A stretch of DNA of 33,706 nt from Fodinibius roseus (GCF_900129315.1 NZ_FQUS01000029.1:1-33706), one strand, 5' to 3'; shown: positions 1-8,694, counted from the stretch's first letter. Numbers and translations are program-made. The notes: generated by a model from the sequence alone, not told the origin.

Positions 1-18
1 CGCTTGACCCAATGACCA

Positions 19-1158
19 TTAACCGCTAATATCGCTGATGGAAAGTGGCACTATATGCTCCGAAATGAGTGGCACCATATGACCGAAATAGCCACTATTA
101 TCATCTATAATTCCATATGCATGGATAATTAGCGTTAAGTTTGGATTATAAAGACCGGTTCTGATTATATCATTGATATGCTCATCTAAAAATGAATAAC
201 CCACTAATACTAGGGTATTTTGTGTTTCTGATAGGTTTTTAGAAAAGTAACGAAATAACTCGCTATACGGTAAATCTAATGAATAGGATTTCTTAGTCTG
301 TATAGGATAGATTACTAAAGACTCATAATTAAAGTCGTCCTTATCAAAGTTATCCGATACTTGAACTTCTTTTATTTTATAAAGGTCATCTAAATTATCA
401 GAGTATTGCCAAGAAATGCTTCCATGAAGTTTATATAGGTTAAGATAAGTACCAAGTTTTTTATTCTTACCAGTCTTATCTTGCTTAATGTATCTTTCAT
501 TATAGAAAGTATCCGGATCAAATTTTCTCAGATGGGTACCTCTAAAACCATTGTTGTAACTAACTCCAATTTTTTCACAAGAGTTTTCAAAGGCTAAATC
601 ATAATTTAGGGTGAATATATTCGGTCTATTTAGCTCCTCTTTACGGCTAATAATTTTATTTATAAATAATGTATGATCTTCCAATTTTGATTGATAATAA
701 TCCTTAGGAAATGGGATAAAACCCTCAATAAACTGTTCTAAAATTTTTTCAAAATAATCCTTAATCTCCTCTGCTATGTCTTCATCTTCCACATTATTTA
801 AATAGTATAGGTACTCTTGATTAATGCGATCAAATTTATCTTCTAATAAGTCATCACTATCTAAATATTTAATTAATTGTTTAATGTGATCTTTTGGATC
901 ATCAATTTCTCTTAGTTCATTTAAAACACCATTAAATGGATTTTCATCTGAATCATTTATCGTTTCACCACCTAAGCTAACTGATGTACCAGATCCGCAA
1001 AGAAAATTTAAATTTTCATTCAAATAGTACTTACCTAAGCGTTCAATAGGAATGCTCTCATTTTCCCTGAATACTTCATCTATATCAGATTCTTCATATA
1101 GCTCATCAGGAAATTCAATTTCCTCAGTTTCTCCATCAATAGTTACTTTATTTATCAT
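19..1158 (-). CDS. SIR2-like domain protein, probable NAD-consuming defence protein
   Basis: This 379-residue cytosolic protein has the hallmarks of the SIR2-like fold found in many anti-phage proteins. A glycine-rich nucleotide motif GSGTS lies at residues 55-59, TLNYD at 183-187, KLHGS at 243-247 and GYSFLDEHIND at 320-330. In related families (ThsA, DSR-type proteins) such domains bind and usually hydrolyse NAD+ when infection is sensed, killing or stalling the cell; that role is inferred here. There is no signal peptide or membrane segment, and no second effector or sensor domain is obvious, so the acidic first 45 residues or the C-terminus may do the sensing. It is the leftmost cargo gene, on the same strand as the type III restriction genes but 389 bases beyond res, so it probably has its own promoter. 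The stop lies 18 bases from the window edge and the gene is complete. Confidence 0.8.
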   Translation of the reverse strand: MINKVTIDGETEEIEFPDELYEESDIDEVFRENESIPIERLGKYYLNENLNFLCGSGTSVSLGGETINDSDENPFNGVLNELREIDDPKDHIKQLIKYLDSDDLLEDKFDRINQEYLYYLNNVEDEDIAEEIKDYFEKILEQFIEGFIPFPKDYYQSKLEDHTLFINKIISRKEELNRPNIFTLNYDLAFENSCEKIGVSYNNGFRGTHLRKFDPDTFYNERYIKQDKTGKNKKLGTYLNLYKLHGSISWQYSDNLDDLYKIKEVQVSDNFDKDDFNYESLVIYPIQTKKSYSLDLPYSELFRYFSKNLSETQNTLVLVGYSFLDEHINDIIRTGLYNPNLTLIIHAYGIIDDNSGYFGHMVPLISEHIVPLSISDISG

Positions 1159-1367
1159 CTTTAGGTGATCTTGCCATATAAATAGAATTATTTTACTTAT
1201 ACCAACGTAATAGATAATTATACTAAAATGTGAAAGAACTTGAAATTATTAATAAATAGTCTTTTTAGTTGTATGCAGAGTAGATAGGCGTTGTTATACC
1301 TATGTTTTACCATTATATCATAACTTTATGCATATTACAGACTTTATAGTTCCCCACCCAAACTTAG

Positions 1368-1450
1368 TATAAGTGGAATAATGTTTGCACCAATATTTGT
1401 ACCCAAACCAAAAAACCCTTGCAAACCAATGACTTATAGGGTTAGGGTAC
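1368..1450. other. Interlocking inverted repeats, possible pseudoknot RNA
   Basis: TATAAGT (1368-1374) and GTTTGCA (1383-1389) are complementary to TGCAAAC (1420-1426) and ACTTATA (1432-1438). GTACCC (1399-1404) and AACCCT (1414-1419), which lie in the loop of that hairpin, are complementary to GGGTAC (1445-1450) and AGGGTT (1438-1443) just downstream. The two helices interlock as in an H-type pseudoknot, or they compete. The same complementarity exists on both strands, so the transcribed strand is unknown. Function is not known. An untranslated leader, a small RNA, or a protein-binding site for SIR2-gene control are all possible. Confidence 0.35.
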
Positions 1451-1518
1451 GACTGATATTTTAAATTCGTGTCAAAGAATTTTAAATGAGTCTTTAGCTT
1501 TAATACCCTCAACAATAA

Positions 1519-1547
1519 AGCTAAATTTTTTAATAATTTAATTAGCT
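1519..1547 (-). terminator. Weak hairpin after res
   Basis: Immediately after the res stop codon, AGCTAATT and its near-complement AGCTAAATT can pair across a 12-base AT-rich loop. On the minus strand they are followed by TTTATTGTT. The stem has one bulge and few G-C pairs, so this is at best a weak intrinsic terminator for the mod-res transcript. Confidence 0.3.
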
Positions 1548-4184
1548 CTAAACACTGATTATCTTCTCAAACTCTTTCTCAAACTCCCGACGACGTTTAT
1601 TTTCATTATAGAAAGGTAATCCCCACAGTATATACTCTTTGTCTCTCCAGACTGGAATCAGATCGTAGTCATCTTTCAATTCCTCAAGAAACTCTTCCTT
1701 CCATTCATCATGCTCAAGAAGGTGATCTCCTTTAGGTTCAATGAATATCTGATAGTGTAAACTCTTTTCGGGATCTTCTTTTTTTAGAAACAATACAAAA
1801 TCTGGCTCAAAACCTTTCCCATCCTCAAAGTTATAAATTGTGAAATGACTCTCATTCCGCACTAAGTATATTTCATCAAAAGAGGGTTCTAATTTCTCAT
1901 ATACCTTATCTATATATTTGACGAATTTCTTTTCTTCTGATGTACCAAAGTTATCATTAAAAGCATACCATTCTTTTTCTCCTAAAGGTATCATTAAGTC
2001 TTCTGACTGTGGATCAGTCTGGGGGATTCCTTTATACCGATCATCCCCCTCATCTTTAGCAACACTGATTTCTTTATCAGAAATGACCTCACTTACAAGC
2101 TCACCCTGAAAATCCTTAGTTCCTTTATACTCAACAGTGCCTGACTTTATTTTGGATGCTAACTCATCAAGAACTTGAACAGTAATATCCAGCTTATCAG
2201 TTGGAGATAAGTTGTTTAACCGATCTTCTACTCCTGTTACCTCAACTTCAACTCTTGCCAAATAATCTTCTGAATTGATAAACTCAGTGTGCGAAGTTAA
2301 ATGGGGGAAGTAGTTTTTTAAATTACTAAAATAGTAGAACTGTAAGCGATTCAATGCTTTTTTAACAATTCGCTCTCCAAAATCAGCAATTTTATAATTC
2401 TGTCGAGCCGTTTTTAATTGTTTACCACTGGTGTCTTCATAAATGGTAGTGGTAACCATATACCCTGTTCTTAGCTTAACTTTATAAAGATGATTTTGAG
2501 CATGTTCATCGAGGCTTTTTATATCCTCTCTTTTATACTTCTTTTTCTGATTCGTATAGATATACCCTTTCTTATACGTAGGCGACTGTTTGAATGATGG
2601 TTTAAGGTTAAGGCTAACCTGATAATTTCGCTTAGCTTTTATTCCCACTTCTTCAAGGGCTGTATTGAGCTCATCAATATATCGGGGGTTGTGGGCACTG
2701 TGATAGTAAAGCTCCTCACATATTTTCAACTCATATTCTTCTTCATCTCCTACAATATCATACTTTCTCTGATATAAAGGTTGCTCTTCATTTAATTGAA
2801 AGGGACAGTATCTTGCTCCTCGTCCAATTAATTGAGCCTCTGACATGGTTGTTTTACCAGGTCTTCCACTCTTAGCATCACGGGTATTGTACAACCTTAC
2901 GATGTCAAACAGGTTCAATACATCCCATCCTTCATTCAGCTTGTCTACCGCAAAAATACCTCTATACTCATTGTCATCATCTTCTAATGTATTAACGGCA
3001 ATCTGCTTCTCTTCACTTTCGCTTTTACTGTTAATAGTGAGACATTTATCCTCTGAGAACTCTTCTCGTATTTCTTGTGCAAGGTTTTCCAGTGAAATTG
3101 ATTTATCCTCGAAATACTGAAAAGCTTCTTTAAGAATAGGGTCAAGGGATGGGTTATTTTTCACCTGTTGTAAATCGTTTCCGCTGAGATCTTTAATTTC
3201 TGTTTTAAACTTTTCATAGAAAGCCTCACTATCTTTTATAATACGAGATTTAAATAATATTACTGGCTTAATAAGTATCTGATGGTCTGCAAATACCTTT
3301 CGGCGGTATTGACTTAAAATTATTGCCTGAATAGCACGTTCAAACTTCTCTAAATCAGCTTGTAAGACTTTAACCTCTTTTGAGTAACCATCCTTTCTGA
3401 ATTCTTTCAAGGGGTAGTCCATTATAATCTTATCCTGATACTTCTTTTTTATATCAGGATTCCCTAAATCAATAGTAGCTGTAAATTCTAAAAGAATATT
3501 CTCATCATGGGAATTAAAGATCTTAAATACAGTCTGCTCCCAACTTGTGATATTCTCTTTTTCTGCTTCTAAAAGCTTATACCCCTTTTTCGTTTCCGCA
3601 TTAATATGATGTGCTTCGTCAGAGATTAATACTACCTTTTCATCCTCAAAATCTTCGTAAGTAACTGAATTTTCTCTCGGAGTATTTAACCGTGAATGTA
3701 ATCCCTGGATTGTTGTAAAAATAATATTTATATCATCTGGGTGTGATGACGAAAAATTATCAACTTCTCGAACTCGTACTCGCTTCTCCCCTATTTGTAT
3801 ATCATCGGCAAATAAATACTTATTAGAAGCATTGTTTAAGAAGTTTTCTCGGGTTTTGTTAATGATATTTGAACTATCTACAAAGAATAAAAAATTACGG
3901 TATCCTTCTTCATAAAGGAATAACAGTAATCCAGCCATTATCAGTGTCTTACCGCTCCCCGTCGCCATGTGGAATAAGTTCTGTAGGGGCTGTCCTTTAG
4001 GACGATTATCATACTTATTGAGGTAATATATATATCTCCCAAACGCTTCCTGCTGGTAAGGTCTTAGCTGAAACATTGGAGCTAAGTTATTGGGAATGTA
4101 GGACGGAACCTGTTTTTTATAAACATCCTCTCCTGCAAACTTTTTGTACGTCTGAAGATCTTTATATAACAACTCTTCTTCCAT
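1548..4184 (-). CDS. res: Type III restriction enzyme, Res subunit
   Basis: This 878-residue protein is the helicase/nuclease subunit of a type III restriction-modification system. It uses ATP to translocate or diffuse along DNA from unmethylated asymmetric sites and cuts when two complexes meet. Visible motifs, in order, are the Q-like RPYQQEA (41-47), Walker A TGSGKT (75-80), DEAH (189-192), TAT (235-237) and helicase motif VI (QLIGRGARY, in the second RecA domain). A C-terminal PD-(D/E)XK nuclease follows, with FEPD at 792-795 and EPKG at 816-819. Length is close to, or slightly under, known Res subunits (about 900-970). All catalytic residues are present, so it is probably active. It starts 2 bases after the mod stop, which means co-transcription and probably translational coupling with its methyltransferase. 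It acts in the cytoplasm together with Mod. Confidence 0.95.
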   Translation of the reverse strand: MEEELLYKDLQTYKKFAGEDVYKKQVPSYIPNNLAPMFQLRPYQQEAFGRYIYYLNKYDNRPKGQPLQNLFHMATGSGKTLIMAGLLLFLYEEGYRNFLFFVDSSNIINKTRENFLNNASNKYLFADDIQIGEKRVRVREVDNFSSSHPDDINIIFTTIQGLHSRLNTPRENSVTYEDFEDEKVVLISDEAHHINAETKKGYKLLEAEKENITSWEQTVFKIFNSHDENILLEFTATIDLGNPDIKKKYQDKIIMDYPLKEFRKDGYSKEVKVLQADLEKFERAIQAIILSQYRRKVFADHQILIKPVILFKSRIIKDSEAFYEKFKTEIKDLSGNDLQQVKNNPSLDPILKEAFQYFEDKSISLENLAQEIREEFSEDKCLTINSKSESEEKQIAVNTLEDDDNEYRGIFAVDKLNEGWDVLNLFDIVRLYNTRDAKSGRPGKTTMSEAQLIGRGARYCPFQLNEEQPLYQRKYDIVGDEEEYELKICEELYYHSAHNPRYIDELNTALEEVGIKAKRNYQVSLNLKPSFKQSPTYKKGYIYTNQKKKYKREDIKSLDEHAQNHLYKVKLRTGYMVTTTIYEDTSGKQLKTARQNYKIADFGERIVKKALNRLQFYYFSNLKNYFPHLTSHTEFINSEDYLARVEVEVTGVEDRLNNLSPTDKLDITVQVLDELASKIKSGTVEYKGTKDFQGELVSEVISDKEISVAKDEGDDRYKGIPQTDPQSEDLMIPLGEKEWYAFNDNFGTSEEKKFVKYIDKVYEKLEPSFDEIYLVRNESHFTIYNFEDGKGFEPDFVLFLKKEDPEKSLHYQIFIEPKGDHLLEHDEWKEEFLEELKDDYDLIPVWRDKEYILWGLPFYNENKRRREFEKEFEKIISV

Positions 4185-4186
4185 TC

Positions 4187-6118
4187 TTAGCCACTGATAT
4201 TATAAAACTGATGATTTAATTGCTTATCTGATTCGCTAACTTCAAAATCGTTATTATCCATTTCAGAATAATTCACATATAATTGATTCTTGTCTAAAAT
4301 CTCTAACAGTATTTTTTTCTGATCATCCAAACTCAGTTTTTGGAATTCATCAGCTCTATCATCAAAATCAGTTGTATCTATACGATAACTTAAAAATGCA
4401 TTTTCAGTCATTTTATTCCATATATTTAAAAGTTCCTCCTGAGTATCAGCATTCTGTATTAGATTAATAAATTGCTCATTAAATTTTTGCATCTCTGTAA
4501 AAATAAAGGACCCACCACCTTTCCAATCATAATCATCACTAATACCTGTTTCATCACCTTCAATAGCTTTATTAAGACGTTTTAAGGTCACGGATTCAAC
4601 ATAGTCCATTTGTTCACATATTATATATTGTCTTCCCATTTTATGCGCAACCGATCCTGTTGTGCCACTTCCACCAAAAAAATCTAATACTAAGTCCCCT
4701 ACATCAGTTGTAATCTTCAATACATCTGCTATTAAATGTGGTGACTTAGGATAACTAAATACCTTATCGTCAAATAATGATTTCAATTCATGAGTGCCAG
4801 TTTGCCCAGAATATTTGGATTTATCCCAAATTGTTTTAGGCTTTTCTCCTTCGTAGTCACTTTCCCTCTCTTTTATATAAATACTAAAGCTATCACCAGT
4901 TTTCTTCACTTCGATATACTTATCTTTCTTTTTTATAAGAGTCTCTGGACCCCATCTCCAACACCTTTCAATTCCATTAGTATCGATGGGTAATATCTCA
5001 ATATCATTATCTTTTTCTTTTTTAATCTTTAGTCTTTGTGAATCTGGATTGTAATAAAGTGGATAATATAAACCAGGTCTTTCCTCCTTTTTAGAATTAC
5101 TCCCACTTCTTCGAAAACCCCTTAATTTATACCTTCCGTATTCATCCTTATATCGAAATTCTGCCAGCTTTTCTTCTGACATTCCTAAAGTATTTAACTC
5201 TGCTCTATTAATATCTTTCGCATAAAAAAGCATGTTCTCATGCGCTGTAGGGAAAAAGTTATCATCCTGCCTTCCACCAGGATTATGGACAACTGCAGCA
5301 ACTCCCATACGGTTCTCTCTGCCATAAATCTCATCTAACATTACTCCAAGATAAAATAGTTCAGCATGATCTATAGAAACAGCAAAAATTCCATTTTCCC
5401 GCAATAAATGTTTTGCAACTTCAAGTCTATTTTTCATAAAAGTGAGCCAGGAAGAATGATTAAATGTATTATTATACGCAAAAGTATTAGCCGCACCTCT
5501 CGTATTATAAGGCGGATCTATATATATCAATTTTACTTTCCCTGTATAACTCTTTCTTAGGGAGTGCAAAGCCAACAAATTATTTCCCTTAATAACTAAA
5601 TTATTTTTTTCTGTAATCTCATTAACGTCCTGTTCTCCATCATTATCGAAGAACGTAAAATTTGTGAATACCTTCGGATCAAGTAATCTATCAATCTGAT
5701 CTGGAGCTAACGTTTCATTCCAAAATATTTCTTCTCTTTTAGCCTCTTCTTCCGTTTGCCCTCCTTCAAGCACACAATCCTTATATGCCCAAGCCAAAGT
5801 TACATCTTTTGAGTCAGATAAGTATTCATCACCATTGCTTAATCCAATCTTATTCTTAAAGACTGTATAACTATCGGGTAAAAATTGTTTGTTACTGATA
5901 AAGCGTTGAAATTTCTGTGTATCAAATACAAAAGTATCATTTACTTTTTGAAAGAAATGCTCTCTTAATCGATCATTACTTAGGAGTAAATTGAGTAACT
6001 TTTCATCTAACTTGAGTCCTAATTCAACAATTTTATTTTTTACTAACTTGTCGTCGATTACAAGGCGTTTATCCTCAGCCAGTACACGTTTTAATTCTTC
6101 AAGTAAATTTCTTTGCAT
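4187..6118 (-). CDS. mod: Type III DNA methyltransferase, Mod subunit
   Basis: Mod recognises the target sequence and methylates adenine N6, protecting host DNA; Res needs it for specificity. With the start chosen here the protein has 643 residues. DPPY (motif IV, residues 201-204) precedes FGGSG (motif I, S-adenosylmethionine binding, 481-485), the beta-class order typical of type III enzymes. The long stretch between them is the likely target-recognition domain. I chose the ATG at 6116-6118 (protein begins MQRNLLEEL). An in-frame start 23 codons earlier would overlap the radC end and lie inside the terminator hairpin at 6162-6184, and its extra residues look unlike a Mod N-terminus. No simple tandem repeat that could cause phase variation is visible in the gene. 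It forms an operon with res, 2 bases apart. Confidence 0.95.
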   Translation of the reverse strand: MQRNLLEELKRVLAEDKRLVIDDKLVKNKIVELGLKLDEKLLNLLLSNDRLREHFFQKVNDTFVFDTQKFQRFISNKQFLPDSYTVFKNKIGLSNGDEYLSDSKDVTLAWAYKDCVLEGGQTEEEAKREEIFWNETLAPDQIDRLLDPKVFTNFTFFDNDGEQDVNEITEKNNLVIKGNNLLALHSLRKSYTGKVKLIYIDPPYNTRGAANTFAYNNTFNHSSWLTFMKNRLEVAKHLLRENGIFAVSIDHAELFYLGVMLDEIYGRENRMGVAAVVHNPGGRQDDNFFPTAHENMLFYAKDINRAELNTLGMSEEKLAEFRYKDEYGRYKLRGFRRSGSNSKKEERPGLYYPLYYNPDSQRLKIKKEKDNDIEILPIDTNGIERCWRWGPETLIKKKDKYIEVKKTGDSFSIYIKERESDYEGEKPKTIWDKSKYSGQTGTHELKSLFDDKVFSYPKSPHLIADVLKITTDVGDLVLDFFGGSGTTGSVAHKMGRQYIICEQMDYVESVTLKRLNKAIEGDETGISDDYDWKGGGSFIFTEMQKFNEQFINLIQNADTQEELLNIWNKMTENAFLSYRIDTTDFDDRADEFQKLSLDDQKKILLEILDKNQLYVNYSEMDNNDFEVSESDKQLNHQFYNISG

Positions 6119-6150
6119 GGTTCTTATATGTAAATTATTGTACCAGATTT

Positions 6151-6184
6151 TGAAAGCAAAAGTAGGAAGGAGAACCCTTCCTAC
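6151..6184 (-). terminator. Intrinsic terminator of radC-like gene
   Basis: On the minus strand a perfect 9-bp stem GTAGGAAGG/CCTTCCTAC (6176-6184 with 6162-6170) closes a 5-base loop and is followed by TTTTGCTTT. The upstream arm contains the radC stop codon (TAG, 6181-6183). It separates radC from the mod-res operon and implies that mod has its own promoter between about 6119 and 6160. Confidence 0.85.
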
Positions 6185-6657
6185 CAAATGATTTCTTTTT
6201 CTCTAAATGAAATATAGTTATCCGCCGTGAGTATTACATGATCTTCCACCTCAATACCAAGCATCTTGCCTGATTTCTTAATGCGTTTGGTTAGTTTTTT
6301 ATCTGCGGATGATGCTTCCAAATTCCCGCTTGGATGATTGTGAGCTAGAATTATAGAAGTAGCATTAGCTAACAAAGCAACCTGAAATACGGAAGCCGGA
6401 TCAACAATCGTAGCTGTTGCTCCACCAGAGCTTATTTTACTCCAGCCTAGTAGTTTTTTGGCGTTATTTAGGAGCAATACTACGAACTCTTCTCTCAATT
6501 GCAGCTGATCTTTATCCCATATTTCACGAAGCACCTGTTCTGCTTGCTTGGGTGAGGTAATTTCTGGGAAAGATTGGGTGGGTTGGTTGTTTTTATATGA
6601 TAGTTTGACTTCTGCCAGCGTGGGTGACTTTTCAATAAGGGTATCGTTGTTATTCAT
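6181..6657 (-). CDS. RadC-like JAB/MPN domain protein of mobile elements
   Basis: This 158-residue protein is a JAB (MPN+) metallopeptidase-fold protein of the RadC family. The metal-binding motif HNHPSG (residues 106-111) with downstream Asp119 and an upstream Glu near 56-57 (REEF) is intact. It lacks the N-terminal helix-hairpin-helix region of chromosomal RadC (about 225 residues), which is typical of the short copies carried by integrated elements in Bacteroidota. The biochemical role of RadC is unsettled; links to DNA repair are historical, and in mobile elements a role in element biology or anti-defence is only a guess. It is bracketed by terminators at 6685-6708 and 6162-6184, so it is a one-gene transcript. 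Its stop codon lies inside its own terminator hairpin. Confidence 0.85.
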   Translation of the reverse strand: MNNNDTLIEKSPTLAEVKLSYKNNQPTQSFPEITSPKQAEQVLREIWDKDQLQLREEFVVLLLNNAKKLLGWSKISSGGATATIVDPASVFQVALLANATSIILAHNHPSGNLEASSADKKLTKRIKKSGKMLGIEVEDHVILTADNYISFREKEIIW

Positions 6658-6680
6658 GGGTCTAATGATTGTACTGTTAA

Positions 6681-6708
6681 AATTAAAAAAGGGAGCACTG
6701 TGGCTCCC
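6681..6708 (-). terminator. Intrinsic terminator closing the DUF3871 operon
   Basis: A perfect 6-bp GC-rich stem, GGGAGC/GCTCCC (6703-6708 with 6691-6696 on the minus strand), has a 6-base loop and is followed on the minus strand by TTTTTTAATTTT. It lies 30 bases after the stop of the 61-residue gene, and so supports that small gene as the last member of the operon. Confidence 0.85.
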
Positions 6709-6738
6709 CTTCTGGCGGTGACTAATTACGGTTAAGTG

Positions 6739-6924
6739 CTATGGCTCTTGATCATGATATTCCTCAAGATCAAAGTTCGCCTGCTGGATGCTAATGCAGT
6801 AGGTTTTGTCTTCGGCTTTAAACCAAATAAACCCTACGTTATCATCTACCCTGCAAATAGTATCAAGGTTAATATTCCTGAATTTCAACGCTTTCAGGAG
6901 TGCGGTTAATAGTTGAATGAGCAT
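6739..6924 (-). CDS. Small hypothetical protein (61 aa)
   Basis: I do not recognise this 61-residue protein. It has a hydrophobic first helix (residues 1-13) and a likely beta-rich remainder ending in an acidic tail (LEEYHDQEP). It is soluble-looking and has no motif. Support for it being real is positional. It lies 39 bases after the preceding small gene, on the same strand, and is followed at once by a clear intrinsic terminator. It is probably an accessory protein of the integrated element. Confidence 0.5.
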   Translation of the reverse strand: MLIQLLTALLKALKFRNINLDTICRVDDNVGFIWFKAEDKTYCISIQQANFDLEEYHDQEP

Positions 6925-6963
6925 AAGAGATTGGATTTACGTTGTTATTATTATTATTGGGGC

Positions 6964-7212
6964 TCAGACCTGAATGGAGAAATGGTAGTGGTAATATCCC
7001 TTGCCGTTTATGATATAGACGAGCTTCAGCTCCGGGGAGACCTTTACTTTTACCACTTCCAGCTCTTCCCCCACCATGTAGCTATCCACGGATTGAATAA
7101 CATGGACTTTAAATGGGCAGTGAAGCCGGATTAGCCCCCTGCTTTGGGTATGTACTAAGAGGCTATCTGAGCTTGTGTATTTGTTAATGTCATCGATAAG
7201 CTTACTTCCCAT
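6964..7212 (-). CDS. Small hypothetical protein (82 aa)
   Basis: Unrecognised protein of 82 residues from the ATG at 7210-7212; an in-frame GTG two codons earlier (7218) is an alternative start and would lie 2 bases from the DUF3871 stop. The sequence alternates hydrophobic and polar residues (for example VEVVKVKVSPELKLVYIING-like strands), suggesting a small beta-rich fold, and it ends in a YYHYHFSIQV tail. It has no signal peptide or membrane helix. Its tight spacing behind the DUF3871 gene indicates co-translation, so a joint role in the element's maintenance is plausible but unproven. Confidence 0.5.
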   Translation of the reverse strand: MGSKLIDDINKYTSSDSLLVHTQSRGLIRLHCPFKVHVIQSVDSYMVGEELEVVKVKVSPELKLVYIINGKGYYHYHFSIQV

Positions 7213-7220
7213 AGCCACAC

Positions 7221-8207
7221 TTAGTTGAGAAACCAGAAATCGGTATCCTCTTCCAGTGCCTTGGCAATATGAGCAGTAAATTGAGTGGCATTCACGCTCC
7301 TGTCCAGAAAGGTGTCTATGTAGGAGGATTTGTTAGCCCCTGTAAAGAGATTATACAGGTCCCACAAATTGATACTTCCATCAGACCTGCCCCCAAAGTG
7401 ATCATTCCTGTAATACTCTTTGGCTACCGTAGCTATCTGGGTATCATTGAGGGAAAGCTCCGGCAGTTGTTTTTTCTGCTTCGATGGCAGGTATTGGTAT
7501 AGCCTTGCTCTGCCAACTAGCTGTGCAAACTGCTCTTCGGTAAGCTCGAAGTTGTTATATTTTTCTAACTCCTTTATGCATGAATCTATATCAAATTCGG
7601 TAATAAGATTATAAATCCTGCCTTCAAGCTCCCTGGCACTGGTTACTTCAAGGGTTTCAGAAAATCCTTTGCCCCATATGCATAGGTTTGTACATATTTT
7701 ATTAATAAAACCAATACAGATTTTGAAATGCTCAAGGGACCCTTTTTTGCTGTTCATGTTGTCCAAATTGTAGGCTTTAACTCCGCCCACAGTAAGGGAA
7801 AGAGAATCTCCCTGTATCTGGTTGGTAATTGAGGGGATCTGGATTACAAAGGCAAGTCTTTCGTAGTACAGGGTCTTCTCATGTTCTTCCAGCTGATCAG
7901 CAGGCTTACCTTTGGCAGAGGGGATTCGCCCTTTTACAGGATGAGATATTCTGACATTTGGCTCCAGAATCGTTTCCCCCTCAAAGACATGGTGACATAT
8001 ACCCCTAGCCCTTTCAATGAACTCAGCGTGAGATATAAGCGGCTCATTGTCTTTGACAAACACAGGGATGATATGATTTTCGGCTATCTCCTCTAAACTT
8101 GATGAAATGGTGTTTGCTTCGATGAAAGGAGAATCATCATCCGGCAGTGGATTACCATCAGCTTCTGTAGGTTGAAGGTGGTGTTGATTTGATAATTCGA
8201 TGTCCAT
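7221..8207 (-). CDS. DUF3871 family protein
   Basis: This 328-residue protein matches, from memory of the family, DUF3871, found in integrated elements and plasmids of Bacteroidota. Typical stretches are the segment around HPVKGRIPSAKGKPADQL, the following EKTLYYERLAFVIQIPSI, and TVGGVKAYN. The C-terminal part has NLWDLYNLFTGANKSSYIDTF, similar to DUF932-type phage and plasmid proteins where such a segment follows the recombination or replication-associated core. Function is unknown. No catalytic motif, signal peptide or membrane helix is visible. It is the largest gene of a short operon (119-residue protein, DUF3871, two small proteins) that faces the repeat-rich non-coding block, so a DNA transaction role for the element is a fair guess. 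Confidence 0.75.
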   Translation of the reverse strand: MDIELSNQHHLQPTEADGNPLPDDDSPFIEANTISSSLEEIAENHIIPVFVKDNEPLISHAEFIERARGICHHVFEGETILEPNVRISHPVKGRIPSAKGKPADQLEEHEKTLYYERLAFVIQIPSITNQIQGDSLSLTVGGVKAYNLDNMNSKKGSLEHFKICIGFINKICTNLCIWGKGFSETLEVTSARELEGRIYNLITEFDIDSCIKELEKYNNFELTEEQFAQLVGRARLYQYLPSKQKKQLPELSLNDTQIATVAKEYYRNDHFGGRSDGSINLWDLYNLFTGANKSSYIDTFLDRSVNATQFTAHIAKALEEDTDFWFLN

Positions 8208-8228
8208 GATATATTGTTTTCAGGTTAG

Positions 8229-8259
8229 AAATAGAAAAGGCGGACCTTATGCCCGCCTT
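8229..8259 (-). terminator. Hairpin between the 119-aa gene and DUF3871
   Basis: On the minus strand AAGGCGG (8253-8259) and CCGCCTT (8237-8243) form a perfect 7-bp GC-rich stem with a 9-base loop. It is followed by a short T-rich tail that reads TTCTATTTC after the stem. It lies 33 bases after the stop of the upstream gene and 22 bases before the DUF3871 start, so it may be a partial terminator or attenuator that lowers expression of the downstream genes, or a processing site. Confidence 0.5.
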
Positions 8260-8291
8260 ATTACTTTTAGAGATTATGTAGAGCGTCCTTC

Positions 8292-8651
8292 TTAGAAAGC
8301 GACTTTCTGCTGCCGATCTCCCTCAAAGACATGCTCTTCGGTGGATACGCTAACTGGCTCTGGATTATACTGCCAAGAGTGTTCCAGGATGATCTTTTCC
8401 CCTGTTTCTGGGATCTCGTATTCATAAGGGTCACAGGGAACTTTTTCGATAGCTCCAGGCATTTCTTTGCCAATTAACTTTTCACACATGGCATCGTCAA
8501 AGGTGGAAGCAATCATGGTCTTTCTTGCCGTTGCATAATGTCTTCCTGTTTCCTCAGATTGAACCATTTCTACCTCCCCCTGGAGCTTGAGCATGTTAAA
8601 GGGTTCTCCGTTTTCATTGGTAGCTTCTTGATATCCGACTATAGTGATCAT
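8292..8651 (-). CDS. Hypothetical protein (119 aa), first gene of the DUF3871 operon
   Basis: Unrecognised. The protein begins MITIVGYQEATNENGEPFNM, with a run of short predicted strands (GEPFNMLKLQGEVEMVQS) that recalls small single-strand-binding or OB-like accessory proteins. The similarity is by eye only. It contains a DPYEYEIPETGEKI stretch, has two cysteines and an acidic overall composition, and shows no signal peptide. It is the first gene after the repeat-rich block and its upstream region holds three hairpins and a nine-G tract, so it is the gene most likely to be controlled by that block. Confidence 0.6.
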   Translation of the reverse strand: MITIVGYQEATNENGEPFNMLKLQGEVEMVQSEETGRHYATARKTMIASTFDDAMCEKLIGKEMPGAIEKVPCDPYEYEIPETGEKIILEHSWQYNPEPVSVSTEEHVFEGDRQQKVAF

Positions 8652-8694
8652 TTTATTCTATGATTTAATTTATGTTTGTTATATATGATAAGGC

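Larger units (their letters stand above)
1159..1547. other. Intergenic region between res and the SIR2 gene
   Basis: This 389-base AT-rich gap holds no gene I can support. A 65-codon minus-strand frame (1318-1515) is open but has no recognisable features and runs through a strong inverted repeat. The gap contains a nested set of complementary segments at 1368-1450 (separate entry) and a weak hairpin just after the res stop. The promoter of the SIR2 gene should lie here on the minus strand, just above 1158, but I could not assign its elements. Confidence 0.5.

Noticed and set aside
1318-1515. 65-codon minus-strand frame between res and the SIR2 gene
   Set aside because: No domain or convincing start signal; aromatic-rich composition; it runs through the strong interlocking inverted repeats.
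6119-6187. Longer start for the type III methyltransferase
   Set aside because: Would place the first 23 codons inside the radC terminator hairpin and overlap the radC stop; the later ATG gives a normal N-terminus.
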